Shown here: positions 9,456 to 19,204 of the stretch, piece after piece
Numbering within the stretch: the stretch's first letter is position 1
Layout: each line of letters opens with the position of its first letter
NCBI RefSeq assembly: GCF_016629525.1
Contig: NZ_AP024269.1
Coordinates: 4,042,001-4,106,000, forward strand
Length of the DNA stretch: 64,000 bases
Source of the DNA: Kaistia sp. 32K
GTDB lineage: Bacteria; Pseudomonadota; Alphaproteobacteria; Rhizobiales; Kaistiaceae
Reading direction: 5' to 3'
Notes under the pieces: generated by a model
What the model was told of the DNA's origin: nothing
What the model saw: only the letters and a program-made list of their open reading frames with translations
The model's database searches: none
Position numbers and translations under genes: made by a program

Positions 9456-10976
9456 ATGTCGGAAGGGACCCGCGCGATGCTATTGGACATGCAGCAGATC
9501 CGGAAAAGCTTTGGAGCCGGACCGGTCTTGCACGGCGTGAACTTCCAGCTCGCGCGGGGCCAGATCCACGCTCTTGTCGGCCACAACGGGGCCGGCAAGA
9601 GCACCCTGATGAAGACGCTGGGCGGCAATTTCGCCGATTATGACGGCCGCATCGTCATCGACGGCGAGGAAGTCGCGCTTCACACGCCGAAGCAGGCGCT
9701 CGAAAAGGGCGTCGCCATGATCTACCAGGATTTCTCGCTGATCCCGGACCTTTCCGTCGCCGACAATATCGGCCTCGGCCGCGATCCGCGCGGCGCCCTG
9801 CCCGGGCTGATCTCGCATGCGGCGCTGCGCAAACGCTCGGCCGAGGAAGCCGAGGCGGTCGGCATCCGCCTGCCGATGGATACGCCGGTCCGCCATCTCG
9901 GCGTCGCTGAGCAACAATTGACCGAGATCGTCCGCGCCTGCTCGCAGAACGCCCGCATCCTCGTCATGGACGAGCCGACGGCCCGCCTGGCGCCGGCGGA
10001 ACGCCGCCACCTCTTCGACGTCATGCGCAACATGGCGCGGAACCGCGGCGTCGGCATCATCTATATCAGCCATTTCCTCGAGGAGATCCGCGAGGTCGCC
10101 GACGTCGTGACGGTGATGCGCGACGGGCGGATCGTCGAGACCGGCCCCGGCGCCTCCTATTCAGTGCCGCAGCTGGCGCGCCTGCTCGTCGGGCATGACG
10201 ACGTCACGGCCGGCACGCCGCCGACATCGCGGCTTCGTGCCGATGCGAAGCCGGTGCTGACGCTCGAAGGACTTTCCGTCGCCGGCCGGCCGCCGGTCGA
10301 CCTCACGATCGCCGCCGGCGAGATCGTCGGCATCGCCGGGCTGATCGGCGCCGGCCGCACGCGCCTCGCGCGCGCCATCATCGGCGACGTCGCCGCCGAG
10401 GGCCGCGTCCGCCTCGCCGGCCGCGAGCTCCGCCGCCGCACGCCACAGCGTTCGGCGACGGCCGGCCTCGTCATGGTGCCGGAGGACCGCAAGGTCAGCG
10501 GCCTCGCCCTCGCCTCGGATATCGAGGAGAACATGGCGGCGACGGCGCTTTCCAGCCGTTTCTCGCGCTTCGGCCTGATCCGCGCCCGCGAGAAACGCGC
10601 GCTGGTCGAGAGCCTGATCGCGAAATTCGGCATCCGCCCGGCCGATCGCCGACGCGCCGTCGGCACGCTCTCCGGCGGCAACGCCCAGAAAGTTCTGGTC
10701 GCCCGCGCCGTCGCGGCGCGGCCGAAGGCGATGATCCTCGACCAGCCGACCGCCGGCGTCGATGTCGGCGCCAAGGCGGAACTGCACAAGATCGTCGAGC
10801 TGAGCGCCGCCGAGGGCGCCGCGATCCTGCTGATCTCCGACGATCTCGACGAGATCCTGGGCTTGAGCAACCGCGTCGCCATCATGGTCGGCGGGCGTAT
10901 CCGCGAGGTCCTGCCGCGCGAAAACCTCGATCGGGCGAGCCTGCTCGCCGCGATCAGCCAGGGCGCGCCGACCTGA
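9456..10976 (+). CDS. sugar ABC transporter ATPase, double-domain (RbsA/MglA-like)
   Basis: A 506-residue protein with two nucleotide-binding domains. Domain 1 has Walker A GHNGAGKST and Walker B ILVMDEPT, but its signature region reads LGVAEQQL. Domain 2 has a degenerate Walker A (GLIGAGRTR) and a canonical LSGGNAQKV signature, as usual for RbsA-type proteins. A second start at 9477 is better placed behind GGAAGGGA and would remove seven residues; both are plausible. It completes the importer. A hairpin terminator lies just after the stop. Confidence 0.92.
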   Translation: MSEGTRAMLLDMQQIRKSFGAGPVLHGVNFQLARGQIHALVGHNGAGKSTLMKTLGGNFADYDGRIVIDGEEVALHTPKQALEKGVAMIYQDFSLIPDLSVADNIGLGRDPRGALPGLISHAALRKRSAEEAEAVGIRLPMDTPVRHLGVAEQQLTEIVRACSQNARILVMDEPTARLAPAERRHLFDVMRNMARNRGVGIIYISHFLEEIREVADVVTVMRDGRIVETGPGASYSVPQLARLLVGHDDVTAGTPPTSRLRADAKPVLTLEGLSVAGRPPVDLTIAAGEIVGIAGLIGAGRTRLARAIIGDVAAEGRVRLAGRELRRRTPQRSATAGLVMVPEDRKVSGLALASDIEENMAATALSSRFSRFGLIRAREKRALVESLIAKFGIRPADRRRAVGTLSGGNAQKVLVARAVAARPKAMILDQPTAGVDVGAKAELHKIVELSAAEGAAILLISDDLDEILGLSNRVAIMVGGRIREVLPRENLDRASLLAAISQGAPT

Positions 10977-10980
10977 ACAT

Positions 10981-11001
10981 CGGGCCGGCGTGGCCGGCCC
11001 G
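10981..11001. terminator. hairpin terminator after the ribose-type ABC operon
   Basis: Perfect 9-bp inverted repeat CGGGCCGGC / GCCGGCCCG with loop GTG, four bases after the ATPase stop and before the convergent small membrane protein. No U-run follows. Confidence 0.7.
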
Positions 11002-11015
11002 AATTCCGCGCGCGA

Positions 11016-11180
11016 TTAGACCAGCTTGAACAGGCGCGCGCCGACCCAGACCAGCACGACCAGCAGCAGGATGCCGGACCAGACGCGCTCATTGCGCGCG
11101 AAGGTCGCAATGGCGAGACCAGCCAGCGCCAGCAGCGCCAGGACGTCGATGAAAACAAAGTAATCCGCTACGAAAGTCAT
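11016..11180 (-). CDS. small two-helix membrane protein, unknown function
   Basis: A 54-residue protein starting MTFVADYFVF, with two hydrophobic stretches (about 4-22 and 33-50) separated by ARNERVW. The start at 11180 is preceded by CCAGGAGATCGGG; an upstream in-frame codon at 11285 would add a hydrophilic, unlikely leader. It is convergent with the ABC operon and stands alone. I recognise no family. Confidence 0.6.
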   Translation of the reverse strand: MTFVADYFVFIDVLALLALAGLAIATFARNERVWSGILLLVVLVWVGARLFKLV

Positions 11181-11265
11181 CCCGATCTCCTGGGCCTCAA
11201 TGAAAACGAAGAGCGCCTCATCGTTTCCCTGAAACGACGAAGCGCTCCAACTGTTGGTTGGATCC

Positions 11266-11294
11266 TCCCGCGAAGCGAAATCCACTTCGCGGGA
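11266..11294. terminator. hairpin terminator
   Basis: 10-bp inverted repeat TCCCGCGAAG / CTTCGCGGGA with a 9-base loop, starting eight bases beyond the stop of the minus-strand gene at 11302. Confidence 0.65.
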
Positions 11295-11301
11295 AAACGA
11301 C

Positions 11302-12459
11302 CTAGCGCCGGAACCGCGTCAGGCGGTCGAGAATCGGAGCCCCTTCCGACGTTCCGCGCATCTCTATCAGATCGTTCAACGTGAAGATGCAGAGACCCTC
11401 GACCGGGCTCTTCTCCACCGCGTCGAGCACGCGCGAGAATTCCACCCCGTCGATCACCGGAATTCGACCGCGTCCGGCATGCATGCCCTCGAGATAGAGC
11501 GCCTTCGCCTGCACGGTGCAGATCGCCTTCGCGCCGCTCCGCGCGCGGATGTCGGTCGCTACATTCGCCGGCCATTCCGCCTCGCGGCCCATGATCTGGT
11601 GATAGGCCATCACCTCGAACACGTCGACGACCTCGGCGAGCGCGCGCGCGTCCTGGCCGAACACCTCGGTGACGCAATTGTCGAAATCATCGGCGAAGAA
11701 GGGCAGCGTGTTGATCGAGATCTCGACATCGCCCTTCACCGCGCGGACCGCATCGCGGATCCGGCGGATCGCCGCGACCGTCGTCTTGCATTTGTGCTCG
11801 GTCCACTCGGCGCGATGGTCGCGCGCGATCAACGCCGCCGCTGCGACCGGGTCGGAGGTATCGAGCGTCAGGCCATAAGCCTTGGCAAAACGATCGAGGG
11901 TCTGCGGCGCATAGCAATATTCCGGCTTGTCGGCGCGGCGATCGCCGGGCAGCCAGGTTTCCCAGAAGCCGGGCCAGCGGATGAAGCCGAGATGCACGAC
12001 ATCCGGCGTCAGCGCGGCGACGCCCTTTTTGAGCAGGTCGATCTTGTGCGCGAGGTTGGCCTCGCGGTCCGGCGGCACGCCGATGTACCAGTCCTGCTTC
12101 TCCTCGACCTTGCCGAACTGGTCGATCGGCAATTGCTCCGGATGGGCGGCGATGTAGTCGGGATCGAAGCAGATGTTGAGGCAGGAAAAATAGCCGATGC
12201 CGCGCGCCGCGAGCGCCTGGCGCACCGCGACATCGTCGAGGGTCGCGTAGCGCGCGACATCCGCCGGCGTCACCCGGCTCGGCACCGCCGAATCCTGCAT
12301 CGGCAAGTATCGGCTCTGGGCGATGACATAGCTGATGTTCCAGCTCGCCAGCAAATCGGCCAGTTGATCCGGCTCCATCCCATGCCGGATATACCAGTCG
12401 TTGTCATAGATCTTGACGCCACTACGCAGGTCGACCCTGCTCCCGCCCGTATGTGCCAT
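11302..12459 (-). CDS. putative TIM-barrel protein, function unknown
   Basis: A 385-residue soluble protein without signal peptide. The start at 12459 is supported by GAGAGA six bases before it; the open frame extends to 12594 but without a ribosome site. The sequence has the feel of a (beta/alpha)8 glycosidase-like barrel: repeated strand-loop units such as GIGYFSCLNICFDPDY, VVHLGFIRWPGFWETW, DVEISINTLPFFADDFD, VFEVMAYHQIMG and EGLCIFTLNDLIE. Several Asp, Glu and Trp residues sit at strand ends, as in carbohydrate-active enzymes. I cannot assign a family. It follows the sugar ABC cluster in the opposite direction, so a link to that sugar is only a guess. Confidence 0.6.
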   Translation of the reverse strand: MAHTGGSRVDLRSGVKIYDNDWYIRHGMEPDQLADLLASWNISYVIAQSRYLPMQDSAVPSRVTPADVARYATLDDVAVRQALAARGIGYFSCLNICFDPDYIAAHPEQLPIDQFGKVEEKQDWYIGVPPDREANLAHKIDLLKKGVAALTPDVVHLGFIRWPGFWETWLPGDRRADKPEYCYAPQTLDRFAKAYGLTLDTSDPVAAAALIARDHRAEWTEHKCKTTVAAIRRIRDAVRAVKGDVEISINTLPFFADDFDNCVTEVFGQDARALAEVVDVFEVMAYHQIMGREAEWPANVATDIRARSGAKAICTVQAKALYLEGMHAGRGRIPVIDGVEFSRVLDAVEKSPVEGLCIFTLNDLIEMRGTSEGAPILDRLTRFRR

Positions 12460-12740
12460 GCGATTCTCTCTGAGGAATTCAGAATTATCTTGTCTCGCAC
12501 AAGGAGTGGCGAGGATCAATCTTCCCAGCCGTGCCGCGAGCGACATCTCGCCGGCACCCACAAATTTAGGAAATCGCTGGGGAAACAGGGGCATTGGCAG
12601 GCGCGTTTTTGCCGGTTCCGACCGGCCGCGCGGGAGCCGATTCCGACCGGATTCAGCGCAATGATAAGCCGCCTAATTTTGGCAACGAGAGCGGTGTCCT
12701 AGCCCCTCAGGATCGGGCAATCGGCGACGCTTCCAACCCC

Positions 12741-13832
<1,092 letters not shown>

Positions 13833-14068
13833 GGCCACGATCCGTCGCCTTCCTTTTTCGGGGATCGGCACCGCTGCGTCAGGCGGCGATCCGCCCCGTC
13901 CCAGCCCGCCGATCGACCCGCCCTGCCGGGCCGGATTGTTTCATCGTTTCCGGAAATAGACGAAACAACATCACTCGATTTCCGGTCGCGATTTCTTTAC
14001 GCCGATCCCTGACGACTTCGTTCGACGCCATTCCCGCATTCCGCAATCTGCACGCCGCGCCGGCGTGA

Positions 14069-14428
14069 CTATTGCTGTTCGGGATCCTCCGTCGCCCGCA
14101 GCGCCTGGACGCTGACGGCCGCGACGAGGCCCGTCAGCAGGATGCCGGAAAAGCCGATCGCGAGCGCGAGCAGCCGCGCCGCGAGATGCTTCGGCGCCAG
14201 GTCGCCATAGCCGATCGTCAGGCCGGTCACGAAGGTGAAATACATCGCCTCGTCGAGCCGCCAGCCTTCGATCCGCCCGACCAGGAAGCCCGATCCGACC
14301 ATGGTGACCAGGACGCCGGAGAGGATCGGCCAGAGCACGTGAAGCTGACGCCAGAGCGCGACGAAGAAGATGTGCCGCATCTGCCGCGCTTGCCGCCGCT
14401 TGGGTTTGACAGGGGGTGCCAAGGGCAT
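14069..14428 (-). CDS. two-TM potassium channel (KcsA-like pore)
   Basis: A 119-residue protein: basic N-terminus, first helix about 32-52, pore helix, selectivity filter TIGYGD at about 71-76, second helix about 84-107, short acidic tail. This is the minimal ion-channel architecture (tetramer expected) with no RCK or cyclic-nucleotide domain. The start has GGGAG about 7 bases upstream. It lies 33 bases after the AspT-like exchanger gene on the same strand, so it may be co-transcribed and help balance charge during exchange; that role is inference. Confidence 0.9.
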   Translation of the reverse strand: MPLAPPVKPKRRQARQMRHIFFVALWRQLHVLWPILSGVLVTMVGSGFLVGRIEGWRLDEAMYFTFVTGLTIGYGDLAPKHLAARLLALAIGFSGILLTGLVAAVSVQALRATEDPEQQ

Positions 14429-14461
14429 CGAACGCTCCCATCTTGCGTTTACGCCCCCCGT

Positions 14462-16156
14462 TCAACTGGCGATGATCCCGACGATCACCGTGCCCCATGT
14501 GGTCAAAAGGATGTGGCCGATCGGCACCGCCGGCGTATAGCCGAGGACCGCCACCGGGCTGCCGGAACGATCCTGGATGGCCGCCATGCCGGCGGTCATG
14601 GTCTGCGCACCGGCGAGGCCGCCGAGCAGCAGGATCGGATTCATGCGGAGTAGATAGCGCCCGACATAGAGCCCGACGATCATCGGCATCAGCGTGACGA
14701 CCATGCCGCCGAAAAGCAGCCCGATCCCCGCTTCGGCAAGCGCGGACGCGAAGATCGGCCCGGCATGCAGGCCCGTCATCGCGACGAAGGCGGCGAGGCC
14801 GAGCGCCGTCATCAGCGACACCGCCGCGTCCGGAATGCGGCCGAACAGCGGAAAACGCGTGCGCAGATGGCCTACTACCAGCCCGGCGATCAGCGTGCCG
14901 ACGCTCGTGCTGAGCGAGATACGGAGATCGCCGATCGGGAAGGTGACGAGGACGCCAACCATTCCGCCGAGGAAGATCGCGAGGCCGAGCACGAAGAAAT
15001 CCGTCGCCGTCGTCGGCGCGATGACGACGCCGATCCGCTTGGCGGCCTGCGACACCACCGGCGCCGGTCCGATCAGGCGCAGGATGTCGCCCCGCTCCAG
15101 CGCGACCCCGGGTCCGAGCGGGATGTCCTGGCCGCCGCGCGTGATGCCGGCGAGATAGAGGCTCCTCGCCCAGCTCGACTTCGCGAGGCCGTCGAGGTTG
15201 CGGCCAGCGAGATCCCTTCGTGTCAGCAGCACTTCCACCGCGGCGACCGGGATGTCCAGGAGTTCGCGATCCTCGACCTCCTCGCCGCGCGGATCGAGCA
15301 CCTCCACCAGCGTCTCGCGCCGGCCGGATACCGCGACCACGTCGCCGGCCTCGATCCGAAGCTCCGGGGTCGCCTCCAGGATTGCGCCATCCCGCCGGAC
15401 GCGCTGGATGTACAACCGGTGTTCCGGGAATTTCGCCTCGGCCGCCGCCGTCGTCAGCCCGACGACCGGCGCGTGTTCCGGGATCCGGTAGGCGCGCAGC
15501 TCGAACCGATGCCATGCCGAGCTGACGCCGGCCGGAGTGCGCTTGATGCCCAGCTCCTGCTCCAGCTTGAGCGATTCAGCGGTCAGGTCGATGCCGAGCA
15601 GCTTGGGCCCGACCACGCTGCAGAACAGGATGACGCCAATCGCGCCGAAGATGTAGCAGACGGCGTCCGCCACCGCGATGTGCGCCACCAGACGCGCCCG
15701 GTCAGCGTCCGGCAGCGGCAGCGCATTGATGGCCTCCGTCGCCGTGCCCATGGCGGGGCTTTCGGTCAGGGAGCCGGAAACCAGCCCGGCGGCGAAGCCC
15801 GGATCGAGGCCGAGGATCTTGGCGACGACGATCGCCGTCACCAGGCCTGTCACGCAGACGACGACCGCCAGCACGACGGGCTTCATGCCGTCGCGCTTCA
15901 AGGCCTGCAGGAATTGCGGCCCGACCGAATAGCCGATGCCGAAGAGAAACAGCAGGAACAGGAAGGATTTCGCCATGCCGGAGATCGGCACGTCGGCGAA
16001 CTGGCCGATCAGGATGCCCGCGAACAGCGAGCCGGTGACCGGCCCGAGGCCGAAGCCGCCGATCTTGATCCCGCCGATCAGATAGCCGAGGCTGATCGCG
16101 AAGAAGACGGCGAGCTCGGGATATCGAACCAGGAACTGCTCGAGCCACACCATCAT
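14462..16156 (-). CDS. aspartate:alanine exchanger (AAEx/AspT family) transporter, copy 1
   Basis: A 564-residue membrane antiporter. Each half carries about 5-6 helices with the duplicated family pattern, and the middle (about 205-375) holds two TrkA-C/RCK-like domains (EAGDVVAVSGRRETLVEVL and ERGDILRLIGPAPVV). Start MMVWLEQFLVRYPELAVFF and FGIGYSVGPQF are typical. Family members exchange a substrate amino acid for its decarboxylation product. The gene lies 75 bases downstream of the decarboxylase at 16232, so it probably exchanges that enzyme's substrate and product. Its partner copy is at 19205. Confidence 0.9.
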   Translation of the reverse strand: MMVWLEQFLVRYPELAVFFAISLGYLIGGIKIGGFGLGPVTGSLFAGILIGQFADVPISGMAKSFLFLLFLFGIGYSVGPQFLQALKRDGMKPVVLAVVVCVTGLVTAIVVAKILGLDPGFAAGLVSGSLTESPAMGTATEAINALPLPDADRARLVAHIAVADAVCYIFGAIGVILFCSVVGPKLLGIDLTAESLKLEQELGIKRTPAGVSSAWHRFELRAYRIPEHAPVVGLTTAAAEAKFPEHRLYIQRVRRDGAILEATPELRIEAGDVVAVSGRRETLVEVLDPRGEEVEDRELLDIPVAAVEVLLTRRDLAGRNLDGLAKSSWARSLYLAGITRGGQDIPLGPGVALERGDILRLIGPAPVVSQAAKRIGVVIAPTTATDFFVLGLAIFLGGMVGVLVTFPIGDLRISLSTSVGTLIAGLVVGHLRTRFPLFGRIPDAAVSLMTALGLAAFVAMTGLHAGPIFASALAEAGIGLLFGGMVVTLMPMIVGLYVGRYLLRMNPILLLGGLAGAQTMTAGMAAIQDRSGSPVAVLGYTPAVPIGHILLTTWGTVIVGIIAS

Positions 16157-16231
16157 CCGCCCCTTCCTCCCCCTTCCACGACCCGCGCCGCCCCTCGCGG
16201 GGTGCGAACGGCCGGATCCGCCGCGTTCCGC

Positions 16232-18943
16232 TCAGCGCCTCGCCTTGGCGAGCACGGCATCCGGCTTGACCAGCTTGAGACCCCTCGCCTTCTCGTAGCC
16301 GTGGATCTCCTTCACATCGAGCTTGCGCATGAAGTCGATCGTCTCCTGCGTCAGCACCTGGCCGGGCACCATGATCGGGAAGCCGGGCGGATAGGGAATT
16401 ACGAAATTGGCCGAGACCATTTCCGGCCCCTCGCGCAGCCGGCGGTCGCATTCGGCGCCGTTGAGCGGCACATATTCGCAGACCGAGGCGTCATAGGCGT
16501 TGAAGAAGGCGGAGCGCATGTCGCCCTCCGGCGTCCCCTTGCCGGCGTCGCCGCGATAGATCTCGTGGAAATGGCTGAAGTTCGGGAGGTCGGGCACGTC
16601 CGTCATCAGCGATTTTACCCGCGCCGCGAAGGCCTCGCGCTCGCCCTCCCCGCCATCGGCGAGCCGCTTCTCGATGCCATGGCAGATCTCGACCAGCACG
16701 CGGACGAGATGGGCGACGTCGCTGCGCGTGTTGTTGATGTTCGACTGCAGCAGCACGCTGTTGCGCGAGGTCTTGTTGAGCTGGATATCGTATTCGCTCG
16801 CCAGCAGGCCCTTGAACTGCGTGCCATCGAAGCCCGCCGTGCCGCAGACCAGCGTCATCCGCGTCGGATCGAGATAGAATTCGTCCTCCCGCATCGCCTT
16901 CAGGGCCGTGCCCCAGTTCGCGCCGGGCGCGAGATAGTCCTGGAAGCCGGACTGCCGATACGCCTCGGGGATCATCGCGTCGGCGCCGAGCACGCGGAAA
17001 TATTTCGAGATCAGCGGATGCGTGTTCACCGCGTGGCGGATCTTCAGCGCGATCTCGATGGCGTTCATCACCAGCCCGTAGCCCTCGAGCTCCATCTGCC
17101 GGCGCGCGACATCGAGGCTGGCGATCAGCTGCTGGTTCGGGCTGGTCGAGGCGTGGGTGAACACCGCCTCGTGGAACTGCGCCTCGACGGTGTGGAAGTC
17201 GACATCCTTGACCAGCAGCATCGAGCCCTGGCGGATCGCCGACATAGACTTGTGCGTCGAATTGGTCTGGTAGACGCGGAGCCGCACGCGGCGCGGATCC
17301 GGGATCAGATGGGTGTCGAGGAGCGTCTCGTCCGAGGGGTCGTCGCCGAGTTCGGCCTGCTGCTTCTCGTAAGCCGCGACGGAGGCCGGATCGCGCAGCC
17401 AATCCTCGAGATCCGCCGCCGCGCCCATCGCGGTGCGCGGGCGCAGGAAGGGCGAGAAGCGGGCGAAGCCGGACCAGGCCTCGTCCCACAGGAAGATCAG
17501 GTCCGGCTTGATGGCGAGGCATTCCTCCATCACCCGCCGGACATTGTACATGTGGCCGTCGAAGGTGCAGTTGGTGAGATCCAGCAGCTTCAGCCGGTCG
17601 AGCCGCCCCTCCGCCTTCAGCGCCAGCAGCGCGCGCTTGATGGTGTCGAGCGGCACGGCGCCATACATCGAGTATTCCGTCATCGGGAACGCCTCGACGT
17701 AGTAGGGCTGCGCGCCGGTTAGCACCATGCCGTAATGATGCGACTTGTGGCAGTTGCGATCGACCACCGCGATGTCGCCGGGCGCGAGCAGGGCCTGCAC
17801 CGCCATCTTGTTGGACGTCGACGTGCCGTTGGTGACGAAGAAGACGTGATCGGCGCCGAAGGCGCGTGCCGCCATTTCCTGCGCGCGCTTGATGTTGCCG
17901 GTCGGCTCCAGCAGGCTGTCGAGGCCGCCGGTCGTGGCGCTGCTTTCCGCCAGGAACAGGTTGAGGCCGTAGAATTCGCCCATGTCGCGGATCCAGTCGG
18001 ACTGGAAGACCGACTTGCCGCGCGCGATCGGCAGCGCATGGAACGTGCCGATCGGCCGCCGCGCATATTTCTTCAGATTGTCGAAGAAGGGCGTCTCGAA
18101 GCGGTCCTGCACGCCTTCGAGGATGGCGAGATGCAGTTCGAGCAGTTCCTCGACGGCGTAGAAGACGCGGCGCACGGAATCCGCCGCCGGATCGCCGGCG
18201 ATCTGTTCGACCTGGCGATCCGAGAGCAGGTAGATGTCGAGCTCGGGCCGGATCCGCTTCAGGGTCCGCGACAGGCGAAGCGCGGAGACATCCGGCCCCT
18301 CCTGCTCGCCGAGCGGATCGAGCACCGAGCGCAGCACCGGCGCGTCATGGCGCGAGCGGTATGGGAAGCCCTCGGCGAGGACGACCGAGATGATCTCGGG
18401 GTTGAGGGCCGCCGCGCAGAGCGCATCCTCGAACGAGCCCGCCAGCACGGGCTCGTAGATGAACGCATCCTCGGGCCGGCGCAGCCGGCGGATTTCCGCC
18501 GTGAAGGCCGGCCAGCGCGCCGCCGGCTGGCTGTTGACGAACAGCACCTCGAAATAGGGACGGCGCGCGCCGCCATCGCCGACCGTCGGCGGCAGCAAAT
18601 CGGCCACCTCGTCCGCCGCCCGCTCGTCATGCACGTCCCATTCGCCCGGACGATCGCGATAGGCATGCGTCAGCAGCCCGTTGGAGATCCGGCGCGCCAG
18701 CTTCGCCGCGCCGCCGGCGTCGTTGGTGGCGATGCGCTCCTTCAAAGCCGCGAGCAATCGGACGCCCGGATAGGCGTGGCACGCCTCCACGGCCTCCATA
18801 TCCGCGAGCGCCGCCTCCAGCGCCGTCCGCTCGCCGCGCCCGGCCGCCCAGGCATCGGCGAGGCTCGTGATCTCGCGCCAGTTGTCGTCGCGCGCAGCGT
18901 GGATGAGAAGGAACTGGTCGATACGGGCGTTCTTGCGTGACAT
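16232..18943 (-). CDS. PLP-dependent Orn/Lys/Arg-type decarboxylase, long form
   Basis: A 903-residue cytoplasmic fold-type I decarboxylase. The first ~120 residues form an unassigned extension, then a response-regulator-like wing domain (about 125-270), the PLP domain and a C-terminal domain. Catalytic features: S-N-K near 377-379 after TNGTST, DRNCHKSHH around 396-404, D487 in LWDEAW, and Schiff-base K565 in STHKSMSA. About 50 extra residues sit between D487 and K565, and enterobacterial homologues are only 710-750 long. The start at 18943 follows GGGAG. Sandwiched between two AspT-type exchangers, it is probably an acid-resistance or energy-conserving decarboxylase. Substrate is not decided by the motifs. 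Confidence 0.9.
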   Translation of the reverse strand: MSRKNARIDQFLLIHAARDDNWREITSLADAWAAGRGERTALEAALADMEAVEACHAYPGVRLLAALKERIATNDAGGAAKLARRISNGLLTHAYRDRPGEWDVHDERAADEVADLLPPTVGDGGARRPYFEVLFVNSQPAARWPAFTAEIRRLRRPEDAFIYEPVLAGSFEDALCAAALNPEIISVVLAEGFPYRSRHDAPVLRSVLDPLGEQEGPDVSALRLSRTLKRIRPELDIYLLSDRQVEQIAGDPAADSVRRVFYAVEELLELHLAILEGVQDRFETPFFDNLKKYARRPIGTFHALPIARGKSVFQSDWIRDMGEFYGLNLFLAESSATTGGLDSLLEPTGNIKRAQEMAARAFGADHVFFVTNGTSTSNKMAVQALLAPGDIAVVDRNCHKSHHYGMVLTGAQPYYVEAFPMTEYSMYGAVPLDTIKRALLALKAEGRLDRLKLLDLTNCTFDGHMYNVRRVMEECLAIKPDLIFLWDEAWSGFARFSPFLRPRTAMGAAADLEDWLRDPASVAAYEKQQAELGDDPSDETLLDTHLIPDPRRVRLRVYQTNSTHKSMSAIRQGSMLLVKDVDFHTVEAQFHEAVFTHASTSPNQQLIASLDVARRQMELEGYGLVMNAIEIALKIRHAVNTHPLISKYFRVLGADAMIPEAYRQSGFQDYLAPGANWGTALKAMREDEFYLDPTRMTLVCGTAGFDGTQFKGLLASEYDIQLNKTSRNSVLLQSNINNTRSDVAHLVRVLVEICHGIEKRLADGGEGEREAFAARVKSLMTDVPDLPNFSHFHEIYRGDAGKGTPEGDMRSAFFNAYDASVCEYVPLNGAECDRRLREGPEMVSANFVIPYPPGFPIMVPGQVLTQETIDFMRKLDVKEIHGYEKARGLKLVKPDAVLAKARR

Positions 18944-19062
18944 CGCGCGCTCCCAAAGTCGTTTTTGTCGCCCCACCGGCGGTCGCGCCGCCGGCTTCTT
19001 GCGATTTCACCCGGAGCGGGGAACCGCATGGGCCTTCGAGTGGGCATTCCGTTGGCTTGACG

Positions 19063-19122
19063 GACCGTGACTTGACCGACCGTGACTTGATCGACTGTGA
19101 CATGGCCGACCGCTACGCGGCC
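19063..19122. repeat. four degenerate 15-bp tandem repeats upstream of the decarboxylase
   Basis: Units GACCGTGACTTGACC, GACCGTGACTTGATC, GACTGTGACATGGCC and GACCGCTACGCGGCC follow one another without gaps in the 261-base region between the decarboxylase start and the second exchanger gene. Units 1 and 2 differ at one base and the later ones decay. They could be repeated regulator sites or simple slippage. Confidence 0.75.
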
Positions 19123-19204
19123 GACAGCGCATCCGCCCGGAAGACCGGGCGGGGCCGAAACGGCGGTTCGACCCGGCACCGGCAGAGCGGCGCCGGGCGA
19201 AGGG

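Noticed and set aside
14765..17722. 985-codon plus-strand open frame
   Set aside because: It runs antisense across the AspT-like and decarboxylase genes, which have clear motifs. The translation is Arg/Ala/Gly/Asp-rich with no hydrophobic core, as expected from GC-rich antisense frames.
19063..19122. CRISPR array
   Set aside because: The 15-bp units are contiguous without spacers and degenerate, so they are a tandem repeat.
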